NCBI GenBank assembly: GCA_019914945.1
Contig: CM034104.1
Coordinates: 10,280,046-10,344,045 of the forward strand
Source: Typha latifolia
Lineage: Eukaryota > Streptophyta > Magnoliopsida > Poales > Typhaceae
Length of the DNA stretch: 64,000 nt
Direction: 5' to 3'
Position numbers and translations under genes: made by a program. Position 1 is the stretch's first letter. The number at the start of each line of letters is the position of its first letter. This document shows positions 46,401 through 56,114 of this stretch, in pieces. The notes under the pieces are model-generated. The model was not told the DNA's origin. It saw nothing but the letters and a program-made list of their open reading frames with translations, and did not search any database.

Positions 46401-49400
46401 TACAAGCCCAAGTATGGTAGCCAGGTTGCTCTAAAACTTTATTTACCATCAAAGAGTTAAGATATTCCATAGCTAGACCATATAGTGTTAAATTAACACA
46501 AAGATACGGTTGTCTGAGAAAGTGGCGGAAGCTCAACCCGAGGTGCAATAATCAGAGAAAACAAGAGCGCTTAACGAGAGCGCTTAATATGACAGAAGTC
46601 ATAAAGGATAAACTTCAAGGTAGCATTTGATTGATATATATAAGCCTTAAATGTGAATAAGTGGCACATTTTGATAATGAAAGGGGTTTGATAACTTTAT
46701 CACAATTCACAACCCCTCACCTGATATAGAAAAACATGCATAATTTAAAGTTGTGCACATTGACCACATTTAAGAACATTTCCATAGAGTGATATTAAGG
46801 TGTTATTTACAATGAAGGAAGAGTTAATTTACAAATAAGAGAGGCTTATGCACAAACCAAACACCCCTTGCAAGAACAAGGGATCATTTAACTGGATCAA
46901 AAGTACCAACTAATAAATTCATTATCATAATAACTGCAGTAAATAAGGCAATTATGATTCATAATTGCATTAAATACCAAATCAACTGGACACGAGATTT
47001 GAACTAACAACTAAATAGTCAATTGAAGTTATCAGAAATCAATTTGATAAAAGTGCTCATTACACAAAATAAATGGTCTTGGAACTAGGGTTACAAACGA
47101 GCCTGAGGGAGCCAGCTTCTATATAGGCTCGACTCAAAATTAATTTCAAGATTAAATTTTGTTTAGGCTCAGCTCAGCCCTATTCAAACTGAGCCCAAGC
47201 CTAGCCATAGCTGAGTTCAAATAAGCTTCAAGCCCAAGCTTTAAACAAGCCAGTTTTCAAGAGAAGTGATCATTTTCTCTGCCTGGCGCACAACCTAATG
47301 GCCCATGTCCAGGATTGGCAGCATGCTGTGGTTCTAGAAGTTAGTCACAAGAAACAAATTAATGGTACTGAGAGAGGTTCAACATGTAAAGGTGGAGTCG
47401 GAATTCAAAGACTAATAGAGATGGGTGCTTTGTATTTATGAGGGTGGGTCCCACAAACTGCCTAGAGAATAACACAAAAATTGCTGAAAAATAAAAACTG
47501 GTTTTGTCTCTATCTCTAAACTAGAGCAAATAAACCTACCTTTAGCTTTCACAACACTTCTTAGTTGGCCTCCAAAAATTTCACTAAGCTCAGAAGGCAG
47601 AAAACTCTGAGTTCTGGTGACTGCAGACTTATTCTTTGGCCCAACAGTTTCCCATCCATCATCTTCGGAAGATGATATAAGAGGTAACTTCCCTTTTGGT
47701 AAATCTGACAAATTGCCATTAAGCTTCAACAACTCATCGTGCATTCGATCCATGACGAAACTTAAAAATTCCTGGGCATCCTCTTGTCTGCAAAAAAGCC
47801 TATGTCAGAGTGTAGCTACAAGAGTCCAAGACAACAAATACTCCATATTAGCTAGCAATTGCAATGTATTATGGAAGCCAGCATTCAAACTTTTGGATGC
47901 AGTGGATCAGTTTTCATCAACTGCCCCCAGAATTAAACTCAACATATTCAGACCCCGTGAACAAACAAAAGGAAAGAAAATAAAAGGAAAAAACTTAATC
48001 TGAAGGTTTGTCCCCTCAAGTCCTTTACTACAGCCAATTTCGGAAAGTAAGATCATTTTGCAAAGCCAACCAGTCCATGAAAATCATAGTCAAGGTTAAA
48101 AAATATCAAAAACTTTATATCTAAGTCTCTGATAATTTAAGGATTCCACAGCAAGTTCTGCAATAACTTATATAGGTATTCCCCTCATCTAAAACAATTT
48201 GGTAATCTCACTGAGCATTAGCAAAGTTTTCCACATATCAACGAGAGACCTCACAACATCAAATCACAAATTTCCTCAACCTTCTCAACAATTCTGAGAA
48301 AGCATTTGTTTAAAGTATCCATTTTATTAAATTCATCCTTCCAAAGTCTAACTATATATTTGCAGTGTCTCATCAGAATGATAATCAAATAACCAAGATA
48401 TTACATAGTAGTAAGGTCCAAAGACAAAGGAGTACAGTGGCACGTCAAGTTTGCCACTAGCTGCATTGCATCTGTAAACATCAAAGAGGAAACTTCTCAA
48501 GAAAAAAATTATTTTAGAATTTCACTTAACCCTATAGAATCCGTTGGTTGTATCCATAACTATTAAACCTACAAATTCACTAATTAAAAATAGACTGTCA
48601 TTTCAGCAGACAGAATGGCAATGTTGAGGTATCAAACCTCTTGTACATGAATCATGACAAAATAATGCTGGGTAGTGTAATTGAATAGCAGACACCTTGG
48701 CCGTGCAGATATCCCAGAAGGCAAGTCTGGAGTAAAGTTTCTCAAGACAAGATCAAACATGACAGGATTCAAAGATTTTCCAGACTCAAGAACTCCCTTC
48801 TCCTTATTCTTTGAGCTTGAGTCTTCAGGCACATCAAAATTGGAGACAAATTCAACAAATGCACTCAGTGTTGGATAGCCAATCTAATCAGAAACAAGTG
48901 GTCAGAACAATAATCATGAAGAGGGAAGTAGTTGAAATATGCTAAATGACTAGTACCTTTGGAATAGTCCGTTTCCTCAGATTTTGCAAAAGGTGGACAA
49001 AAGGCGAGCATGAAAGTAATGCCTGCAGTGTAGCATTTAGGAAGCATATATTTCCTGTATTTATTAAGCCATGTGGAAGTATGCTCCTTGTAGAAGGTGC
49101 TTTATCATTTGATGTCATTGGCATGTCAACTGTAGGAGGTGCGTTCTCAATTGATATCTTTGGCATGTCAACTGTAGGAGGTGCTTTGTCATTTGATGTC
49201 TTTGGCATGTCAACTGTAGGAGGTGCAACAGATGGTGAATCAACAGCCACATTCCTGTTTTTTGTACTTTGGACCACACGACTGTGCACCTTTGAGCTCC
49301 GTGCCAATTCTGTGCTGCCATTTTTGCTCTCAGATATGTGATGAACTATATCTGCTTTGTCTTGTTTAGGCTCAGGAATATAACCATTAGGGGAGAAGCA

Positions 49401-49691
49401 ACTGTTTGAGCTTCCATTACTCCAACCATTTTGTAAATCATCACTTGTTTTTTCTTTTTCATCTTTGCATTTATTTTCCTTCTTAACAATTTTAGCTTGG
49501 GTATTTTTTGGTCTTAAAGATGAATCAGTGTGCTTGGTGTCTGAACTGGAGCCTTTATGTAAACTTAGAGATCTGAAGTCCAATGACCCAAACTGCAACC
49601 CTGCATATTCCAGAGGGTGGGCAGCAGTTTTACTAGACTTCATTTGAAATAACCTAGTCTCATCTTCATTGGAGGACCCAAATAAAAAGAC
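34407..49691 (-). CDS. Ubiquitin-specific protease, UBP24-like
   Basis: Minus-strand coding exons: 49691-48957, 48883-48696, 47787-47540, 44849-44707, 35034-34858 and 34595-34407 (1680 nt, about 559 aa plus a possible tiny missing start exon). The N-terminus [15 protein letters not shown] is family-typical. A Lys/Ser-rich linker with a 14-residue tandem repeat precedes the USP domain. The Cys box is [19 protein letters not shown] (catalytic C216, counted from VFLFG). [20 protein letters not shown] and [18 protein letters not shown] follow. The His box is [15 protein letters not shown] (H518), then WLRYDDSSV supplies the Asp. The protein ends [14 protein letters not shown]. The family removes ubiquitin from substrates; Arabidopsis UBP24 has a role in abscisic-acid signalling. 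The box has GNIC where most relatives have GNTC. The first in-frame ATG in the 5' coding exon is at 49643-49641, but it would drop the conserved VFLFG, so an upstream start exon is likely. The intron 44706-35035 is about 9.7 kb and full of transposons. Confidence 0.9.
35600..35758. repeat. 80-bp tandem duplication
   Basis: Two near-identical 80-bp units (GAATTTAAATTAT(G/A)GACAGC at 35600 and 35680) in the large UBP24 intron. They differ at only a few positions, so the duplication is recent. Confidence 0.95.
36012..37400. mobile_element. GGATAC-family element interrupted by a second TIR element
   Basis: 36012-36430 matches the left arm of the element at 3031 (CTATGAACCATGGACACAG, GGCAAATCTTGAAAAATAAA, AAGATGCAAGATAAGC, CTAATAAGAAATGAAAG). 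It is then broken by the element at 36458-37323 and resumes with CTCAAAAGTATCCAAGAAG at about 37321. Non-coding. Confidence 0.6.
36458..37323. mobile_element. TIR element of the TTCTCAATTTCGGCC family, nested
   Basis: The left end, AGTTCTCAATTTCGGCC (36460, and again at 36543 because the left ~83 bp is tandemly duplicated), is mirrored by the right end TCCGATATTGAGAACCTTG at 37303. The GATCGGCC/GATCCCAA-rich body holds a GA-rich core. It sits inside the GGATAC-family element. A relative lies at 45659-46349. The 183-codon minus-strand open frame here is spurious. Confidence 0.6.
37985..38570. mobile_element. Short GGATAC-family element with terminal inverted repeats
   Basis: The ends, AAAGCATGGATATTCGTACC and the inverse of CCATATCCATGTTTCG, form imperfect TIRs around about 590 bp of AT-rich non-coding DNA. 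Compare the larger relative at 3031-5120. Confidence 0.55.
38985..42359 (-). mobile_element. Decayed Ty3/gypsy retrotransposon
   Basis: Read on the minus strand from right to left. An LTR-like segment (42359 to about 42000) starts TGATACGAACTGGATCAG. A gag fragment follows (41782-41531, with [20 protein letters not shown]). Then a retropepsin-like stretch (40850-40660, [20 protein letters not shown] and [13 protein letters not shown]) with the active-site DSG lost. Then reverse transcriptase with stops (about 39880-39450, YRFPIPRLDD-like, [20 protein letters not shown]). Then the post-RT region with [11 protein letters not shown] (39422). It lacks the left end, and many stops and frameshifts show it is inactive. 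It lies in the large UBP24 intron. Confidence 0.7.
42362..42660 (-). mobile_element. Fragment of gypsy interior next to an LTR
   Basis: On the minus strand [10 protein letters not shown] immediately precedes the LTR start at 42359, exactly as NHLEDKV precedes the 3' LTR of the gag-only element at 33029. So this short stretch is the end of a related element's interior. It is likely that two elements are nested or recombined here. Confidence 0.4.
42800..43265. mobile_element. MITE with ~27-bp terminal inverted repeats
   Basis: Left TIR TACATTTTAGCCCTCTCAAC and right end GTTGAGAGGGTCAAAATATA are inverted copies with few mismatches, enclosing about 465 bp of non-coding AT-rich DNA. Subterminal CAC(C)CCCT and AGGGGTG blocks also pair. 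The target duplication is unclear and the superfamily is unassigned. Confidence 0.7.
43765..43807. repeat. 10-bp minisatellite CATGGGGTTG
   Basis: Four consecutive units, the last ones with G/C changes. It lies in the UBP24 intron. Confidence 0.9.
45659..46349. mobile_element. TIR element, relative of 36458-37323
   Basis: The left end TTGCTCAATATTGAAATGC with CGGTATTGGCCC is mirrored by the right end ACTGATACTTAGAACATTGC. Interior GATCGATA/CCGATCT blocks resemble the 36-kb element. About 690 bp, non-coding, in the UBP24 intron between the exons at 47540 and 44849. Confidence 0.5.
49087..49226 (-). repeat. In-frame 42-bp minisatellite in the UBP24-like coding exon
   Basis: Units of 42 bp (GGCATGTCAACTGTAGGAGG at 49120, 49162 and 49204, plus a decayed partial unit before 49120) encode 14-residue repeats [28 protein letters not shown] and [14 protein letters not shown] on the minus strand. 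They lie in the low-complexity linker just before the Cys box. The period is a multiple of three, so copy changes keep the frame. Confidence 0.95.
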
Positions 49692-50312
49692 CTGCAAGTA
49701 CAGTCAAGAAGATCAAGAGCACAAATGAGCATGTGAGAACTTGAAATCTGACAGTGATATGCTTTTCTGAAGACAGCACACAGCTGACAAATGTACAAAT
49801 GTATAGGATGCATAGGATGCAAGTCATATTATTAGAATGACATGGCAACAAAAGCTGAACTGCAATAACAATGATGTAAACAATATCAGATTTAAGTATG
49901 AAGATCATATCAATAATTGCATTAAATAATGAATTGCCAAAGCGTATTTAGTGGCGCATTCAAAGCTGACTACCATAGGAAGCGAGACAAGCACAAAAGC
50001 TATTTGCTATGAACATCCACCAGTTAGGCGCAACAGTTTTTATATGCCATGGAGCATCCACTTTGTTAAGACACGTAATAGACTAATAGTCCATCGATGT
50101 CATTCAGCATTTGTATAGTCAATACAGTTAATTGTGTATCCAAAAGCTTTAGCTGTCTTAAAATTATGGTTGTTCCTACCATGAATACCAAGAGTTCAAA
50201 TATCTCATTATATGATCTATTTCCTGATCTTGGCATGGCAATATAAAAAGCAATGCTTCCAGAAAGTCATCGAAAATATAGCCACGAATATAATTCTATT
50301 CACCAAAGTAAC

Positions 50313-50590
50313 TAAAGGAAAGTATAATGCAGATTTGGCAAACCTCTCACATTAACTCAATGAGGCTAGTGAGGGGATTGTATTATGTATATATAGAATA
50401 CAATAATGAATGAGATCCTATAAACATGGTCTGTTCTACAATTAAGGAAGACCAAAGAGAAATGTTAGCTTTGGTCTATTTCTATAATCAACGGATACCA
50501 AAGAGGATGGTTATTTGTGCACAGGAGGGATTGGTTTGAATTCAGTGATTTATAATAATTCGGAAGTTGTCATCTCAGGTTGGTTCAATA
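50313..50590 (-). repeat. 3' LTR of the copia element
   Basis: 278 bp; on the minus strand it starts TATTGAACCAACCTGAG. Preceded by the RNase H end (LPILNQPEMTTSELL reads into the LTR). Confidence 0.8.
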
Positions 50591-51895
50591 TTGGCAAGCG
50601 AATGGTATCCGGCCGAACCATGAGCTTGGACATGAGATAAGCAAAATGAATAGAAGACAACCCTTTTGTGAAGATATTTGCAATTTGATCGACTGTAGAA
50701 ATGAACCGCACTTGAAGTTGATTGCGGCTGACACATTCATGAACAAAATAGTAATCAATCTCGATGTGCTTAGTGCAAGCATGAAAGATGGGATTGGCCG
50801 CGAAGTAAACTGTCAATAGATTGTCACACCATAGAAAAGGTGGCGAAAGAGGAAGCATACATAATTCCTTTAGTAGACTTTGGATTCACATGTGTTCAAA
50901 AGTGGCATTGGGAAGGCCTTTGTAGGTGGCAATTTGCCTTCACTTGAGTGAGTACCCAACCCTTCGCTCGAGCATTCACCATCTCCATCGCTCGAGTGCA
51001 CTAATGGTAGATTACTTCCCTCTTCTACAACAAGAAGTACACAAGTACGAGGGTTTATCGAAAGAGGCACAGGTGCATCCACGGGAGGGAGTGGCACCGA
51101 TGGAGCTCAATGATTGGAGCTTATAGTCGGCAGCATAATACCTACCATAGAGGGGGAAAATTTGGTGATATAAGGGTTAGACTTAGATCTCTAGGGCAGA
51201 AAGGATGAAGAAGTTGTAGTTTTGAGAGGAAAGTGTTGTTTATCAAAGAAGACATGGCATGATATGTAGATACAGCTAATGACTAGATCAATGCAGCAAT
51301 AGCCAGAGTAACCAGATGGATAGCTGAGGAAGACACAAGGAGTAGAACGTGGTTCTAATTTGTGCTTGGTGTAGGGCCAAAGATAAGGGAAACAAAGGGA
51401 GCCGAAGACATGAAGGGAGGTATAGTTTGGTGGTTCATGAAGAAGAAATTCCCAAGGAGACATCCATTGTAGTGCTTTGGCCGGTAGATGGTTAATGAGA
51501 TAAACTGCTGTCTCAAAAGCAAAGTTCCAATACATCATGAGAACACCAAATTGGACGAGAAGAGAAAAACTAGTTTCCACTATATGGCGATGTTTTCTTT
51601 CCTCTGAACCACTTTCCTGGGATGTATGTGGACAAGAAATGCAATGTCCAATGCCGTGATTTAAAACAATGGATTGAAAAAGTTTGGACACAAATTCGCT
51701 AGCACTATTTGTTTGAAGAAACTTGACTTTAGCATTCAGTGTGTTCTAAGTTTGTGCAAGGAAAGTAAAAAAATATATCACATATATCGGAATGTAATTT
51801 AAGAGGATAAAACCAAGAAGACTTTGAATAATCATCTAAAAAGATGGATATAGTAACAAAAATCATTCTTAGATGCAATAGGCTATGGTCCCCAA

Positions 51896-52079
51896 GGCCT
51901 TGTTTGATTTAAAGCTAAGCTCTAAACTTAATTAGTTTGTCTCATTTCTTAGTCTTGATTTTTTTTAAGAATGAACTTGAGTAGATATAAAAAAGATAAA
52001 AAGATATTTCATTACTAAACTAAGTTAGGGATCTATGAACAATTCAGCAGAGGACCTTGGACTCAAAGCAAACAAGGCC
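51896..52079. mobile_element. Tourist-like MITE inside the copia element
   Basis: 184 bp with TIRs GGCCTTGTTTGATTT and the inverse of AAAGCAAACAAGGCC, flanked by CAA on both sides, a 3-bp duplication as in PIF/Harbinger elements. The body is shared with 29047-29204. Confidence 0.75.
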
Positions 52080-53192
52080 CAAAGGTTTTGAGGAAATGAA
52101 ACTTGAAATATTAAAAGGAAGTTGATGACATTTGCTCATGGCACAAGGAGCACAGAGGTCATCTTTATTCTTATAAGCAGAAATAAAGTACTCAGCAAGA
52201 ATACAACAGTGTCCATGGTAGCATGACCAATATGACTATGCCATGTTGAGAGCGTTGGGGCATGAGATGATGATGCTAAAAACGCAGGTGGAGATATGGT
52301 AGAAGCAGTGGGCGATAGACAGCAAAGTCTAACCCGAAGTTCTCTGAGAAGAGTAGTTCCAAAAGGCGATCCTTTTCAAGACAAAAGAAAGGTGAAATTC
52401 AAATTTAAGAATTATTATCTTGAGTAAAATGAGCCACCAAGAGAAGGTTTGCAGAGAAAGAGGGAACATGTAGAATATTGAGAAGATGAAAGTTACCCAT
52501 ATGAGAAATAACCAAACCTGACCCTTCACCAATTTTGAGTTGTTTTGATCCCTCGTAGTTGGACCAGAGGGACATATTAGCAAGATCTGATGTCACATAA
52601 TGTGTTACTCTAACCAAACCTAACCCTTCACCAATTTTGAGTTGTCCTGATTCCTCGTAGTTGGACCGAAGGGACATATTGCTCCAAAGTCTAGATGCCA
52701 AATGGTTGTTCACCATGGCATTGGGTGTTGGAATAAAAGTGGGATATGCTTGAGGTTGTTGTTGCATGTTTGAGTTCATCTTGGGCTAGTAGGATTAATT
52801 GAAATGATTGTAGCAGGTGAGTATTGAATGACCAATGTAGTTGCAGACTTGGCATTGAACACCTCGATTGTTTTTGCTACCATGTGGTTTGTTGTTGAAG
52901 TGTGTCAATGAAGACGAGATCTACTACCCATTATGGTTCCCATTGGTGAACTTAGAACATGAGAAGGGATAATTAACAACAAAATTGTTCTTAGATGAAT
53001 CGCAATAGAAGCGATGTGCAAGATTGGCCAATGGAGAGGCAGCAACAGTAATGGCTTCAATGGTGGTAACTTGATCCAAGAGAATAGAAACCTCTTGTGT
53101 GAGTAGTATACCATGGAGAGACTTAAGAGAATGAGAAATACTAGTGGCATTAAGAGCAATACAGAATTGAGAATATTCTGGATCAAGGCCAA

Positions 53193-53984
53193 TGTTACGA
53201 ACCAGATTTGGAACGATCTGGATGTAAAAAAATTATAATATTTTAATGGGAGAAAACCTCGAAAGCCACGGATCTAATGGCTTTGTTTTCACGTGATTCT
53301 GAGGTTGAGGTGAAAAAATAAAATTAAAACATTGGAATAAAGTCAGAATTGGACAGATTTGTATTATCCAACGTTGCGATGGTTGTCAGGAGGGTGGCGA
53401 CAGCCAAGGGTGATGGTGGGCGACCGTAAAGTAAGGTGATTCATGGAGCTAATCGTGGCTATGAGTCAGAAGTAGAATTACGGTTCTAAGTTAGATTTAC
53501 TCTTACGAAAATAAATGACTACGATTAATTTACTTCTACTCCTAAAATATCTTACTCTTACCCCTAAGATAAAATCAAGACTAAAATAATTTCTAAATAC
53601 TTGATAATTGGATGATTAAACAAATCAATCCAATCCCTTTATATATAGAGATCGAGTACAATGAGTAATACTAAAATTAACTCTAAAGGTTTACATGAAT
53701 CAAACTAGAATTGTCTAATTGGCTTACATGATTTAATTGAACTTGCCTTAGTGGTTTACATAACTTAATTGAACTTGTCTTAGTGGTTTACTTGACTTAA
53801 TTGGACTTGTCTTAGTAGCTTACACGACTTAACTAGAATTGCCTTAAGGGTTTACATAACATAACTAGACTTATCTTAAAAGGTTATATAAGAAATAAAT
53901 AAGAATCAATTAAAAAATAAATAAACACGATCCATCAAGCCCAATGTCCTCGTGATGCGATTCGATCTGACCCAGTTCGTATCG
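53193..53984 (-). mobile_element. Solo LTR of a gypsy family, nested in the copia gag region
   Basis: About 790 bp with ends TGTTACGAACC and the near-inverse CCCAGTTCGTATCG, flanked by GCCAA (53188-53192) and GCTAA (53985-53989). On the minus strand it shares TCACGTGAAAACAAAG and CATTAGATCCGTGG with the LTRs at 30293 and 33029. No interior domain is present, as expected after unequal LTR recombination. Confidence 0.75.
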
Positions 53985-54543
53985 GCTAAGAAGAAGTCAA
54001 GATAATACTTTATCATCAAAAAATTGGTCGACCAATAGCAACAAGGTTGTCTACGATCATCTTGGCTTGATTGAGGTAGTCCCCATGGAAAGGGAGCCTT
54101 TCTGTAGCTAGTGTAGTTGAGTCTAAGGTTGCATTACACAAGCTTGGTTTTGTTGAGAGTAGTGACGCTCAAGAGTGTCCCAAGCATTAATGAGAGTTGT
54201 CTATGCCGATGAGTTGAGGGATGGTGGAGTCATCAACATAGCTAAGGATCCAACCAAGAGCGAGCTAGTTTGAAGAAGCCATAAGTCATATGCAAGGTTA
54301 GTCTCCATTGTGGTAGCATCATCTTTTTCGGAGATGATTGTTGCTGGTGGACAAATAGAGGTGCCCCCACATAGTTGAGCATTTGGTAGGCTCGTAGGAA
54401 AGGTTTGAATCTTGTCTTCCATAGCAGAAATTTGATATTATCCAACCGAATGCCTATTGTTGGTAGGGAGGAGGGAATAACGGAAGAGGATGTAGAGGTA
54501 GCAAAAGCCATTAGGATTGAGTCGTTTTGTCTTGCTCCGATCA

Positions 54544-54823
54544 GAAAGGAGAGTATAATGCAGATTTGGTAAAGCTCTCACGTTAACTCAGTGAGGCTAG
54601 TGAGAGGATTGTATTATGTATATAAAAAAATACAATAATGAATGAGATCCTATAAACATGGTATGTTCTGCAATTACGGAAGACCAAAGAGGAATGTTAG
54701 ATGTGGTGTGTTTCTAAAATTAAGGGAGACCAAAGAGGAAGATTATCTGTGCATAGGAGGGAATTAGTTTGAATTCGGTGATTCAAAATAATTTGAAAGT
54801 TCTATTCTCAGGTTGGTTCAATA
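54544..54823 (-). repeat. 5' LTR of the copia element
   Basis: 280 bp, collinear with 50313-50590 and diverged by roughly 10% by eye. Confidence 0.8.
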
Positions 54824-55042
54824 GTAATTCAAAATAGTTTTTCTGTATTTTACAAGATACCCTTGATTTTTCAACAGTATCTCAGTTCCTCTGCTACTTT
54901 ACAAGCGCTTCCTGCAGTTTAAGCAGAAAATTCGTGTGTTATTGGTTTCTAAACTTCATAATGTTATTATACTGAACAATGTTCTCACAGATATACAAAA
55001 TCTGAGAGCACATAACTCACTCTATGGTATGTAAATGCTGCA

Positions 55043-55205
55043 ATCATCAAAAAGATAGCCAGGAATATCATTCTCTTCACCAAAGTAACTTTCAAATGAG
55101 CAGCCTTTACACTCCTTTTTCTGAATTTTACAAGATCACCTTGATTTTTCAACAGTACCTCAGTTCCTCTCTGCAATTACTTTACTAATGCTTCCTGCAG
55201 TACCT
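55043..55205 (-). pseudogene. Exon-like segment, tandemly duplicated; function unknown
   Basis: On the minus strand a frame after an acceptor-like AATTGCAG reads RGTEVLLKNQGDLVKFRKRS and then HLKVTLVKRMIFLAIFLMIA, a charged stretch followed by a hydrophobic segment. A second copy, split by the copia insertion (54925-54829 continued at 50312-50267), reads RGTEILLKNQGYLVKYRK and VTLVNRIIFVAIFSMTF. The frame is conserved between copies although DNA bases differ, which hints at protein-coding ancestry. I do not recognise the family. It may be a captured gene fragment in the UBP24 5' intron. Confidence 0.35.
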
Positions 55206-55313
55206 CAACCTTTTACTTTCTCTCTTCTTTCTCTTCTTTATCGAGTCTAAGAACTAATTTTTCTACTATCCTCCATTCATTCCTACTTCTTCGCAACTAC
55301 AATTTGGTCTCAT

Positions 55314-55440
55314 CTATGAAGCACATATATAGATACAAAATATGGATGTGATATGGACATGGAATATGGCAAATCCTAAACTAGATAAAAATATATATTT
55401 ATAATATAAGACAATCTATACATGTATAATTGCAAGAAGT
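55314..55440. mobile_element. Single arm of the GGATAC-family repeat
   Basis: CTATGAAGCACATATATAG, ATGGCAAATCCTAAAC and later AT-rich sequence match the left arm at 3031 and 36012. No right arm was found. Confidence 0.5.
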
Positions 55441-55920
55441 AAGAGATAACATATCACTTAGGATAAAAAATACATAACATTGCATTCAACATATCTATTA
55501 TCTACATAAGTAATTAGTAGCATAAAAATTTCATAACTAAGTATCAAATAGTACATCAACATTCAACAAATAGCTTTTAAAAATTTTAACTACATTTCCA
55601 CGATTCTATCTAAGTAACTGACAGATTAACATTTCCACAATCTAATAAATCTCCACAATCTAACACAATATAAAAAAAATCTAACAAAGCAACAGTAAAA
55701 CAGAGAGATTTATGGGAAAAGGGAAAACTGGAAACGAGAGAGATGAGAGAGAGAGATAGATGACAACCACGTATATTCAGAGAGGAGAGGGAAAAGGAAA
55801 AAGATAAAGAAACCAGGGTTTAGGGTTTAGATAGATGAAAGGGAGGGAGGGAAGGAGGGAAGGAGGGAGAGAGAGATGAGATGGAGGAGGGAAAGAACAG
55901 AGAGAGGGAGAGAAGCTTAC

Positions 55921-56085
55921 CTGCACGAGAGAGAGAGAGAGAGTAGATGGAGGAGAACGCTCTTGTCGCACGAAAATTCCGTCGAACACCGTCGAACCAA
56001 TCCGTCGAAGCCCGCCGAGAGAGGAAGAAGGCAGCTAGGGCACGCGCAGGAAGAAAGAGGAATTGAGTCGATGCCCTGTTACATC
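55921..56085 (-). other. Probable non-coding 5' exon of the UBP24-like gene
   Basis: A GC-richer stretch on the minus strand ends in CTCTCTCGTGCAG|GTAAGC, a strong donor (donor GCTTAC at 55915-55920 on the plus strand). It contains no usable ATG, with a CT-rich end and GGCGGGCTTCGACGG before it, as in plant 5' UTRs. It lies upstream of, and in the same direction as, the UBP24 coding exons. The link to them across 6.2 kb is inferred; no other gene is available for it. Confidence 0.5.
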
Positions 56086-56114
56086 ACCTAATAAACTTAA
56101 CGAGTTAAATAAAA

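Larger units (their letters stand above)
50313..54823 (-). mobile_element. Ty1/copia LTR retrotransposon, RT-deleted, with nested insertions
   Basis: LTRs at 50313-50590 and 54544-54823 are direct copies (TATAATGCAGATTTGG, GAGGCTAGTGAG, GGTTGGTTCAATA) flanked by GTAAC/GTAAT target duplications (50308-50312, 54824-54828). It is read on the minus strand. A degenerate primer-binding site (CTGATCGGAGC) precedes gag (54511-54242, with VGAPLFVHQQQSS). Further gag/protease remnants run from 53190 to 52400. Integrase 51691-51191 has SEERKHRHIVETSFSLL and NHLPAKAL. RNase H 50858-50590 has KHIEIDYYFV and DQIANIFTKGL. The whole reverse transcriptase between integrase and RNase H is missing. A solo LTR (53193-53984) and a MITE (51896-52079) are inserted, so the copy is old. 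It sits in the 5' intron of the UBP24-like gene, in the same orientation. Confidence 0.85.

Noticed and set aside
48946..49341. 131-codon plus-strand frame with GMSTVGGA repeats
   Set aside because: Antisense shadow of the UBP24 minisatellite.
50550..50858. 100-codon minus-strand frame as a possible gene
   Set aside because: Matches copia RNase H (KHIEIDYYFV, FTKGL) and runs into the LTR; part of the retrotransposon.
51191..51691. 166-codon minus-strand frame as a possible gene
   Set aside because: Copia integrase segment with no intact polyprotein around it.
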